Shown here one piece after another: positions 48,176 through 59,492 of a stretch of DNA of 64,000 bases (position 1 is the stretch's first letter; each line of letters starts with the position of its first letter). Under the pieces are notes generated by a model, which was not told where the DNA came from, made no database searches, and saw only the letters and a program-made list of their open reading frames with translations. The position numbers and the translations under genes are program-made. This DNA comes from Syngnathus acus (taxonomy: Eukaryota > Chordata > Actinopteri > Syngnathiformes > Syngnathidae), in contig NC_051099.1 in the NCBI RefSeq assembly GCF_901709675.1, forward strand, positions 4,900,001 to 4,964,000. The letters are read 5' to 3'.

Positions 48176-48639
48176 TATAAAAAGTATTTGTTGGATTGGA
48201 GAACAAGCATATTGTTGCAAATCCATCTTCAGCAACTGTGCAGAAAAGCGTTCATGGCTCCTCTGATTATCAAAAGTGTTGCCTGTTCTTTCTGTTCAGC
48301 TTCTGTCTCGCCACCTTACTCTCTCGCTCGTTGACCCGTCTCACTGAATCGGCACTGAGGAAAACAACCCCCCCCCCCCTTCTCGATTCCCTCAGGGACA
48401 CCTCAGCGCCTCTTTCCACAAAGCAAATAATGTTGTGTTACACAGTGAACCATTTTTGGCCTTTCCATTTTCCTGTCTTTTACTGCAAACGCTGTCCCCG
48501 CAACAACAATCTGTTGACCGAACTCGGAAAAACAAAAGCCCTTCATTAATATCCTAATGTGTGAACATCAGTCGAGAAAGAGTTGAATTTGTTTGCTAAA
48601 TCGTAATCACAGGCTTGTGTAATTCGCCCCCCCCCCCTC

Positions 48640-48960
48640 CCCGATTTAACAGGAGCCATTCCACTAAAAGCAGATTAGCACCTGAGGGTTGACAAAGAGG
48701 TGATTTAATTAACCTCAGCCTATTAGTGTGAGAACAGCGCTTTTGTTTCAGAGGAACTCAACAAGCCGCAATAAACTTGCACATGAATAATGATGCAAAG
48801 GACTCAAATACAGATTAGTAGGCCATGACAAACTTGTCTTTGTACACGCTCCATCACCTAAGGCCATGATATTTGCCAGATTAATCAATCTCATATATTG
48901 GGATACGCTAATCTGTTAAAGTGCTGATGATAATTTAGCTCATTTAAATGCAAATGAGTT
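48640..48960. promoter_or_regulatory. Candidate conserved non-coding element in intron 1
   Basis: Repeat-free block with GGTGATTTAATTAACCTCAG, GCAGATTAGCACCTG, an E-box-like CACCTG and octamer-like ATTTAAATGCAAATGAG at its right edge. It is cut off by a tandem duplication at 48952. The regulatory role is inferred from composition and from known biology of the locus. Confidence 0.25.
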
Positions 48961-49115
48961 TGGTTGAATTAAAATAATTAAATAAAAAAATAAAATAATA
49001 TTTCCGAATTTAGGTAACATTTAAGTCATAAATGAGTTTGGTTGAATTAAAATAATTAAATAAAAATTAAAAATGATTTCTCAATTTATGGAACATTTAG
49101 GTCATAAATGACTAT
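48952..49115. repeat. Tandem duplication of a roughly 78-bp A+T-rich unit
   Basis: The unit begins AAATGAGTTTGGTTGAATTA, continues AAATAATTAAATAAAAA and ends with ACATTTARGTCAT. Two near copies lie side by side, and the first bases of a third (AAATGA) follow. It is immediately downstream of a non-repetitive block. Confidence 0.8.
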
Positions 49116-50076
49116 TCAAATCACTTGCTCACCTAAAAAAAAAATTCTTGAGCACCACTGCTACCTTCCAAGTTGTAGATCAAAATCAAGATGTGCAAAT
49201 AAAATGTCAAACTAAAACTGTGTCAGTTACAATAAAGTGGCCTCACAAATTAATTTAAGCGCGGTGCCGTTTCAACCAACGTGTGAAAAGCAACTCAACG
49301 CGAGTGTGTGTGCGCTTCACACTGAATGGAAAATGCTCTCAATTGAAGCATTAGTAGAGTGCACTGAATATCAATCATATTTCTAAACATATGCAGCTAC
49401 TATATGAATTCATCAAAACCTGTCCACCTGTGAAATTCCTCCACTCCCAAGGAGCCATCCTAATTTCTAATCAGCTGCAGATTGAAAGCACACATAAGTA
49501 ATAACAGGTTGAAGGGAAGCGAGGCTTTACATCAGAAGCCCTTCATCAATCAATCCTGTCGGAGCGGCCCAGCAGGAGTGTGCTGCAACATTACATCATT
49601 AAAGGCGGCAGGTTCTTATTCACGCATAACTCCCACCACATGGAAACAAGTCAAGCGTCAAGCTTTGATTTAATGCCACTTCCTGCAGCAAGCATCAATA
49701 TCAATTACTGTTGCTAACGGATGTATTTTGTAAGGAGTGGGTAATATCAGACCCACATTTATTTGGTTTATTTGCAACCTTTATGGCTGTTACAAAAACT
49801 GTAGGGCAACAGCCACCGTGACAAAAGACTTGGTTATAGTCGTTTCTGGAAATGAAATGAGAAAATGACCATATTGGTTTGGAAGTTTTCTTGAGGTTGA
49901 CAAGCCGGGAGTTGAATTGTATTATTAATTTGTGTTGAACTTTACAAAAATAACAATTGCAACCCAATTCAGAAGTCTATTTTTCACCCAGAATTGGAAT
50001 TCCTCATTCCTCAAGGCTCAGCACCTTGCTAAACTACTACTGTGGGTCACCACAGTACACACAATCATTTTGTGCA

Positions 50077-50488
50077 CCATATTTTCCGGACTATAAGGCG
50101 CACCTAAAAACCTAAAATTTTCTCAAAAGCCAACAGTGCGCCTTATAGTCCGGTGCGCTTTATATATGGACCAAATTCCTAAATTTAAACTGGCCCGAAG
50201 CATTGTGTCATGAAATCAATCATAAGTGGCCCGCTGAAGACTATGAAGCATGAATCAAAAAGACTACGGATCATTATTTTGTGATTATAAAGTAATTTGT
50301 TGCGTCTGAAGCTGAAATAAAAAAGATAAAATGGAGAATGACTTGATTTGGATTAAAAATCTGACATGATGCATTAATGGTATGCCTTATAGTCCGGTGC
50401 GTCTTATATAAGGACAAAGTTTTAAAATGGTCCATTCATTGAAGGTGCGCCTTATAGTCCGGTGCGCCTTATAGTCCGGAAAATACGG
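50077..50488 (+). mobile_element. MITE, copy 16, subfamily III
   Basis: 412 bp. The left end is slightly mutated (CCATATTTTCCGGACT, preceded by CA); the right end is perfect and followed by TA. Confidence 0.9.
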
Positions 50489-51856
50489 TAGTATAATCTG
50501 GCTGGTTTGCGGTTTTTTTTTCCTTCGCTATGCATCATCACCCATTGTGTTAAATTATGTTCTGTTGTTCAAGAGTTCTGTCACAAAAAAAAAGACAATG
50601 GAGATATGTAGGAGTCTTGTCTTTTTACTGATTCATTGTGAGAAGCCTCCTAAAACTATTTATGACAGCATACAGAATGTGGGTAGGCATGCTGCAGGAA
50701 AGCTAACAAGTGCCAAATCCACAGTCTGATTGTCTTTTACAGATCTAGCTGCCAGAAACACATTTGCAAAACAGCTTTCTTCCCCCCCCCTGAGATGAAT
50801 GACAAGATAATGAAGAAGCAAAGTGAACTTTGCAGGATTTGACATTGTGCATGTAAACGCATTTGTACTTGATGTAAACATCATTTATGACATCTTCCCC
50901 ACAGTTACTTCCTCATAGTTGTGCTCGTAAAAACAATTTATACCTTAACTGAATTTTAAAACCTCGTGACTGTCACTGACTTATGGCATAATACTCACAC
51001 ACATCTCTCCCTTCTCGGAATGTTTTTTTTAAATATATAAAATAAAGCTCCTCCGTTTATTCTACTTTAAGAAAGCTGCCATGCTTTGACCTATCATGGA
51101 TTTGATTTAAGTCTGGTGGGTAATACACCAGAGAACTTCCCTGTCAGTAAAGCTGTTTGTTTTTGTGGTACACACAAAAAGATGAGTTGATGTGGTGGTG
51201 ATTTGTTGGCTGCCACCCTTTATCACATCCAATAGGAGAAAAAGCAGCATAAACTGATAAATCCTCTCTGTGCTTTCAACTCCTGCTGTTGTTTTTAAAC
51301 TATTAATCTCTACACGTCGCTCTGCTTCGGCTCTATTGGATTTACCAGAACCTGCCCGTAGCCCTAAGCGCAACATTTTAGTTTTATTTGTGAACATTCT
51401 GTCAAAGCAGATATGTCTTTTTCAACGCTGGGGTATACATAATTCATCCCTCTTTGTCAGCGATCATTATTGGGAAATCTCACCGCACCCTTCTTTTCTT
51501 GCTTGATATGTGTCGGTGTACAAAACTGCATGTGTCCGACACGAAGCTTTGTGTTGTTGAGGCAAAGGCAGCTGGCATAGCTCCACAAGCCCTGAAAGTT
51601 AGTTAATGCTAACACTGCAGTTTGTGAAAGAAATACAGAGCAGAGCATAAACAGTACAGTCGGCCATCGCTTATCTTGTAATCTCCATTTGTTCTTGTCC
51701 AGTCTTCTACAAAAAGTTATTGTAATGTGTTGAATAACTCGTGAGTGCAACTAAGTGAGCCCCACACTCGAGTTGACTCAAGTCGCTGATTTTATGACTG
51801 GCCAATTGCTAACACCTCCCAAAAAAAAAAAACTTTTACAGATGCTCTAATTTATC

Positions 51857-51990
51857 GTGTCAAAGTCAAGGCTCAGGGGCCAGATCCGGCCGGCCAGATC
51901 ATTCTATGTGGCCCGTGAAAGCAAATCATGTATGTCGACTTTAGTGATCCTGGCTAAAATCTGTGCCAAAATATTTGTCATGTGTATTAA
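51857..51990 (-). mobile_element. Diverged hAT-like fragment
   Basis: GTGTCAAAGTCAAGGCTCAGG followed by CCAGATCCGGCCGGCC and ATGTGGCCCGTGAAAGC resembles the G+C-rich ends of family B in reverse, but is a different subfamily. The right limit is unclear; A+T-rich sequence to about 52200 may belong to it. Confidence 0.5.
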
Positions 51991-52075
51991 ATAACATTTT
52001 TATTCATAGAGTAACTTGAACAATAAGTAAACAAACTGCTTTTCTTGACATGTGATGGTAAATCTTATAATCTAT

Positions 52076-52099
52076 TATATCTATATATATATATATATA
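52076..52099. repeat. (AT)n microsatellite
   Basis: Short run of TA dinucleotides, close to the diverged hAT-like fragment. Confidence 0.85.
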
Positions 52100-54281
52100 A
52101 ACTCTGTTTACCTTTAATTCATTTCCACTGTTTCGTACAAGATCTTAAATTGTATTCAATGTATTTGCCCTCAATACGGATTACAGAACATTAATTATGT
52201 AAAATCTTGCTTTGCCGGTTGTTCCTACATCAAAAAACCTTCCGGGCACTTGTGAAAGAGGAATAATTATTATTATTACTGTTGTTGTTATTACCAGAAC
52301 TAGATACCAGCAGTGATTTGGAGACTACTTAATGAGGTCTTTACAAGATTTTTGATTTTCTTTCGGAAACTAATCTGTTTTGATTATGCACTATTCACTT
52401 GTTAATGCTTTCATTTCAGTCACAACGTTCCTGTCTGATTAAGCTGTGCTTCGTTAAAATTGATTGAAAATCTTGTATTCGCTGCAATCAAACTGCAAAT
52501 GCTTCTAAAAAAAATGACAGAAGATAATTACTCGAAAAATATGAACTCTCTCAGTGTGAATTTATTTCATTTGATTTCCTTAATGTACTCGTTTTAATAA
52601 ATGTCCATTTGCGAGATAAATCGTGTTGAGCTATTTTAATGGTTCCGGATTGCTGGCTCATAGCCAACTACTTCAATATTATAACCTTTACGCAGATATA
52701 TCAAGTTGTTTCCATTTTAACATGAGTATCCTTGTATTGGCATCAATTTATTCTAACACTTGCATTTCAATTCATTATAAGTGTTTGTTGTGGTGTGTCG
52801 CTGAATGGCAGCCAACAGCTTTGTTAAATAGATTTCAGACTGCTCCAGCGAGAGGGAGTGGAGCTCCCGAGGACATGTCTAAAAATGTGTTAATGATATA
52901 CAGCACGGAAGAAAACACACATAGACACACACTGAGCGTGCAAATCATCGTAGGCATATTAAATGCCAAGTGCAAGACCTGTAAAAGTACTTCACTTCCC
53001 TATTCTTATACTGCATTCATTTCAAAGCATAATGAGATGATTGATTTACTTGTTAGTTTGGGCATGGGAGAAAATATTTGGGTCAACTAGCTGTGTTGAT
53101 ACACTTTTTTTGTTTTTATACTTGAAACAGTCTGAGTTTTGAGGAGCTGGCTCACTTCTACTAGATGACCACATAGTTTTTACCACAGCAGTAGTTTTGC
53201 TGTAACCACTATCATACTTTTGGTTTGAGTGTAAAAAGATGTAAAAACTTCAGTGGAATCATTTTGTTGAGAAAAGTCTTCCCCTTGGATTATTTGTTGT
53301 ATTTATTATAGAATAACAAAATGTGGGATAATGAGGTTGATTCAAGCGTGCTTTCCCGAGACTCCAGATTTGGATCGTTTGAGGTGTGAAGATGTTTTGA
53401 AGATTTTATGTGTATTTTTATATTGTGTTTATTAGCCATGCTTTCATGGGGATGGCATTTTTCAAATCAGTTCTGGGTTAGAGTTTCACGGCCCTAATTT
53501 TTTATCCCGATGTGCTCTTGTTTCTGTAATCTTACATTTTTCAACCAAACACACATAAGAAGTCTATTATCCGACTAGAAACTATGAAAACAAATTGGAC
53601 TCAATCCATCAAGTCAAACGACTTCTCTTGCACTATAACACCAGATTTATCTCAAGATACAAAAAACTTCGATGGAGAGCTTTTGAGAGATCAATATTAC
53701 TGAGAGACCTTCAGTGAGAGGACCAAAGAGTTAACAAGGGATGATCCAACACAACAGTTGAATAACTGCACTCAAACTGACAGTCCTCAAAAATTAAGAG
53801 TGGAAGCCTGCATGACTCAGCCTATTTTTTTTTTTTTTTGTCCAAATCCATCACTTTGGCTCCACTACTGGATCGCTCCCAGTATTTTAAAGCTGGCGGA
53901 TGCGGTGCGAAGAGGCTTTAGCAGCGCTAACAAATTTGTTCTGTGTAATTGGCAGCCTTGGGTTATTATGGCACACGCTCCAGGGAAAGTGCAAAAAGCT
54001 GGAGTAAACACAGCGGGCTATTGTGAAAACATAATACCTTATCATGGGGTCTGCTTATAGAGTGATAAGGCCAAGTGGTTACTCCACAGGCTGTTTCCAT
54101 CCACAGCCTGCACAACACAGACAAAGCCCCGCTTTTAGAATAACTAAATCAATCTTATGAGTGTGTGCTCTCACTTGTACACGCCAGAGATGCACTGAAC
54201 TGGTTGAACAAATAACATGCTGCATTTACGTAAGCGTGTTTCTCAATATTGAACTGTAAAGATTCATTTCTAAATACACAA

Positions 54282-54669
54282 CCGTATTTTCCGGACGATA
54301 AGGCGCACCGGACTATAAGGCGCACCTTCAATGAATGGCCCATTTTAAAACTTTGTCCTTATATAAGGCGCACCGGACTATAAGGCGCACCATTAATGCA
54401 TCATGTCAGATTCTTAATCCAAATCAAATCATTCTCCATTTTATCTTTTTTATTTCAACTTCAGACGCAACAAATTACTTTATCATCACAAAATAATGGT
54501 CCATAGTCTTTTTGATTCACGATTCATAGTCTTCAGCGGGCCACTTATGATTGATTTCATGACACAATGCTTCGGGCCAGTTTAAATTTAGGAATTTGGT
54601 CCATAAATAAGGCGCACTTTTGAGAACATTTTAGGTTTTTAGGTGCACCTTATAGTCTGGAGAATACGG
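54282..54669 (-). mobile_element. MITE, copy 17, subfamily III, internally deleted
   Basis: 388 bp, minus orientation. A short piece of the CCTAAAAACCT-side arm is missing (GGCGCACTTTTGAGAAC joins two parts of the consensus). The left flank is AA rather than TA; the right is TA. Confidence 0.88.
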
Positions 54670-56188
54670 TATATATGTTTGAAGATGACAATATATCTTC
54701 CCTATCCTGGACTTTCAATTGTACGTCATTAAAATGTGTTTAACTAACACATACTGTATCATTTGTTTATTTCCGAGCAAAATCCAGGAACATCTGTTTA
54801 GCACATTTTAATCATGTGCATGTTTTTTTTCAGATGTCACAATTTTACAGTTCATCTTGGTATCATTTAAATTCCCATATGTTTTTTATTTTGTGGTATT
54901 CAGCCTATCATAAGATGTCGGAACACAAAGCGTTGCGTGTATATACGCAAACTATGGCAAGGACAGTTGAGATTTGCCAGTTGGTTTTCCAGCCTTCTTG
55001 AAGTCTGTTAGCGTTTGTCATTTTGATCACGGCGTTCAGTGTGTTGAGATTGGCGCAATTTCCAGCTGTACTATTTTGACGAGGAAAACAGCCAGCATAG
55101 TATTGTGCAGGAAAAAATGGGAAATTGTTAGCTAAATTACAATTAAAAATAAATACATTAAAAATCAATTTGTGCTTCTGAATTATTTAAAAATATTCCT
55201 TATATAAGTACAAGCTAGCCTGTTTCCATCATGTGAAGTCAGCCAAATGTGAAATCTGGTTGACATTACCTCTGTATGTGGATAGTAAATTTAAATAAGA
55301 TTTCACAGAAAAATAAATATTTGAATACTTGACGTTTATGTGCTTAACATGTGCCAGAAAAGTTTAGGAACGGGTTGTACTGAGAAAACACAACTACATA
55401 TTCCATCTCCTTTGACCTGGGTCAGCCGAGACAAAAAAGGTACCAGACGGCCTGACCAGGATTTTTACTGCATCCGAATTATCCGCTGAGTCCACCAGAC
55501 AGATAAAATGTTTTGCCTTCATCAAGTATTCTCATAAACATCAAAATCGCAATGATTTAACCGGATGCTTTTTCCATGTTTACTAATTAAGCTTGTCTGT
55601 CTTAGTCAAGCGTGAATGTTTGCAATGTTGCTCCAGGCACATTACACATTACAGCAATGCTAATTAGGATGCAAAATGTATGTCACAATCAATTTGATTG
55701 CTCATCCTGTTATTTACTGAAAAATAACTGCCTTAAAAAAACACAAATGATCTCACAATCCAGATGTTTGCTCATGCATTAGAACAAATAAATAGTTTCA
55801 TGATAACACCTTAGTCCGAGTCAAGCATTTAAGTTGACCACAGGGTATGATTTGTCATCAGTGATCAATCAAAGTGAATAGCCCAAAACCACTTTAACGC
55901 TTGCTGAAGACAGAGTACACACGGCTGATTGGAAAGCTCTCTCTAGTGAACTGAAATGACACATCTAAAAGCACATGAAGCCCTCCGACTGAGAGTCGAC
56001 AGCAGTTACTTTCACAGCAAAGTGGGGGCGGTACTATTAATGAATCTATCAGAGATTAGTGATTATTAATTACTATATTTTGGTAATGGGCTTTGGTAAA
56101 CAACTTTCTAGTGCCAATAATTTGCTCAGCCTGTGTAGAAAAAACAGGAGTGGAAGCCAGTGGAAAAATCAGCATACTCACTTTAAAC

Positions 56189-56451
56189 CACAGATGTCAA
56201 ACTCAAGGCCCGGGGGCCAAATACGGCCCGCCACATCATTTTATGTGGCCCGCGAAGACAAATTGTGCATCAAATTTGCGTGTCATTACTAGAATTGCAA
56301 ATTGTCTTCACTTTTAATAATATGTTGTTGTTTTTTTAATATTTGACCAGTTTTTACTGGTCTGATTTGAAAAGGAGTTATTTGTCAGTTTGTTTTGAAG
56401 CTTTTACTGTACATAATATGAAGTGCTCATACATTTATTTGGGTTGACAGT
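56189..56451 (-). mobile_element. hAT-like MITE (family B), reverse copy, truncated
   Basis: Reverse orientation: starts CACAGATGTCAAACTCAAGG and stops after GGGTTGACAGT, where the remaining GGCCCTCCGAA... end of the family is absent. Confidence 0.8.
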
Positions 56452-56893
56452 GAGCCGGAGGATTTTCTCCAAACTATTGAAAAGACAAATACAGAAAAAA
56501 GATTTCCTGCTTTCCTGCAATTAGTATGGACTGTGCAGTCTCATTTGGAAAACAAAATGAAAAAAAAACGAAAAAAAATCTGCGTGAGTGCATCATCATG
56601 GGAGCCCTTACACACAACAGAGACCAAGTGATTACAGCCATGGCTCCACTTCAGGGATACCATTTTACAATCAACACCCGCAAACATTTATCTCTCTCTG
56701 TCACCAGGAGCTTCCCAAGTAAAGACAAAGATGAGGAGGCAAAAAATATGGCTAGTCTGATGGCCACATGTAGGCTGGGGAAATGTATTCACATTCCCAG
56801 ATGATTCATGTGTGCCAATGTAAGGACTACGATTTACAAATGGCATGGTGCAGTGGAGCACTTTAGAAGTTCTGGTTTCATCTTTCTCTAGTC

Positions 56894-57196
56894 GAGGGGT
56901 GTCAAACTCATTTTTTTCGCGGGGCGCATTTTATTCATAGCTTCTTTTGGAGGGCCATTATGACTGTCAACCCAAATAAATGTATGAGCACCTCATATTA
57001 TATACAGTAAAAGCTACAAAACAAACTGACAAATAACTCGTTTTCAAATCAGACCGGTAAAAACTGGTCAAATATTATTAAAAGTGAAGACAATTTGCAA
57101 TTCTAGTAATGACACACGAATTTGGTTCTTCGCGGGCCATAAAAAATGATGTGGCGGGCCGTATCTGGCCCCCAGGCCTTGAGTTTGACATCTGTG
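56894..57196 (+). mobile_element. hAT-like MITE (family B), forward copy
   Basis: About 303 bp from GAGGGGTGTCAAACTC to GAGTTTGACATCTGTG. It forms an inverted pair with the copy at 56189-56451. Target duplications are not convincing. Confidence 0.8.
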
Positions 57197-59086
57197 CTGT
57201 AAGAATTTTCATATTCTTGCCATATGACTTGTCTTCATATAGTCTCTCCAACATTACCAAGCTACAAATACTTCCATAGCTCAAATATCAGACTTAAATG
57301 TTAAATAATTTGAATAGCCTGAATGCTCCCATCCGGCTCCAACATCCCAAGGTCCCAATTCTTCTCTTTTACGTCAACTCGGAACATTGATGCAAGTCCC
57401 TTGCTACATACCTATTTGTTTTGCCTGAGTTCATGTGAATACACAACTGTCAGTCCCCGCCCCCCTCCGTGACTGACATGAGTGGGCGATGTACGTAGAG
57501 CGTTTATGAGCCGTGATTATCCTCCCGTGCAGTATCCTATCCGACATAACAATAATGAGAAGCTGTGCAGAATATACATTCTATTTTTCTCCATGAAAGC
57601 TAAAACGTGTTTATGGCCTGCTGCTCTTTGCTGTTAGAATCCAATCACCCAACCGCATGTTTGTAACAGATGAAGAGGTTTTCAACAGAGGCGGCAAAAT
57701 AACAAACCTGAAGGGAAAGATAACACCTGTGTTGTAAAACATGCAACACAGCCCAGCGATGGCAATAGAGGGAGTTGTACCATTTAGCATCTGTGGTCAA
57801 ACTGGTGCATCAACACATAAAATAGCTGATGTTGGATCTGAGATGTAGCCGATCAATAAGGTTGCCGAAAGACCAACTGAGAGTTTCATTAGCAGTAATA
57901 AAATAAATTGAAAGATTTTGAAATAGATGCATGCATTTTCCATGTGGGTCTCATTTTTTATAAACAAATTTTATTCTATCATAAGGAATAAAAGGCAATT
58001 TTTTGCACATCTCGTTTTTTTCCTTGATTGGTTGTTTCTTCTTGGCTTTTTAATCTTCTTGCTTGAATAAAAATAAAATTGGCAGTGCTCATGACGCATT
58101 ATTGCAGATCATACATCACTGTGTCAGTTTGTTTTAAAAGCTACTAAATAAATATTAGATAGTATAACTGTCAAGAAACACAGAGAATATGGCTATGTAC
58201 AAGTGGCATTCAGAAAACCTGGCCTGATCTTTATGTAACTTAATTGAAATGTGTCCCCGCCCCCCCATCATATTAAAAGAAAACAAGCTGTGAATACATT
58301 TGATTTCACATTATCCCCCTTCTTACACAGAAACATCAATCAATGTGCTTCCGTGCCTGCACAAGTTCTCCCTCAGGCAGCTTTCTTGGAGCTGTGCAGA
58401 GAAAATCAATTGTTTTTGAAATGCTACGTTCTGAATTGTTGCCAACAGTATCAGACTACGGGCTAACGTCGGTGAACAAAATAGCAGACTGTTCAATTGC
58501 AATTCATCATCTTCATGAGGATGTATGAGAAGGGGGGAAAGCCTTTATTGAAATAATTACAGCAGTTGATTCTCACAGCAGAGGTGGAGGATTCCCGCTG
58601 TACTTTAAATGTCAATAGCTATCAATTAAAAAGCCAATATGTGTTATTTGAAGGTCTGACAAGACAATGCACCTATTATCAGCGCTTCACTTGATACTTC
58701 CCACATGCCCTGCGATGACTCAGCTTTAATCGAGCATGGTGTTGCGATTGTTTGAAAATTCCCAGGTTGAGTGCACCTTTGGCCGAGTTGTAAAACCCAT
58801 AACTCGCATAAAATGACTGCTGGCAAGAAAACTGAAGGAGAGACATTGGAGGAAATGAGTGTGGTATTTGTTAAAGACATCAAATCATTTTGTGATTTGT
58901 TATTTTGTTCAAATTGACTTTTAATAAAAAATATCAGTGGATGTGTGTGCAATTGTGCATAGCTTATTTTCTTTACAGTCTTACGGTTTATGGTTCTGGG
59001 TCTTCGGGCACTACCATCATCCTTCATTTCAAAGTATTTCTTAGTCCTCATGTTATATTGTAGGGAGCAGACCAATATTTGTATTA

Positions 59087-59492
59087 CCGTATTTTCTGGA
59101 CTATAAGGCGCACCGGACCATAAGGCGCACCTTCAATGAATGGCCCATTTTAAAACTTTGTCCTTATATAAGGCGCATCGGACTATAAGGCGCACCATTA
59201 ATGCATCATGTCAGATATTTAATCCAATTCATTCTCCATTTTATCTCTTTTTATTTCAACTTCAGACGCAACGAATTACTTTATAATCACAAAATAATGA
59301 TCCAGTCTTTTTGATTCATGATTCATAGTCTTCAGCGGGCCACTTATGATTGATTTCATGACACAATGCTTCGGGTCAGTTTAAATTTAGGAATTAGGTC
59401 CATATATAAGGCGCACCGGACTATTAGGCGCACTGTTGGCTTTTGAGAAAATTTTAGGCTTTTAGGTGCGCCTTATAGTCCGGAAAATACGG
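59087..59492 (-). mobile_element. TA-flanked MITE, copy 18, subfamily III
   Basis: 406 bp, minus orientation, TA on both sides, with minor changes in the left terminal repeat (TTTTCTGGACT). It is the copy closest to coding exon 1. Confidence 0.9.

Noticed and set aside
1183-59492. Regularly repeated, similar sequences considered as a CRISPR-like or satellite array
   Set aside because: Spacing is irregular (hundreds to thousands of bases), both orientations occur, copies have inverted ends and TA flanks, and the DNA is vertebrate. They are dispersed transposons.
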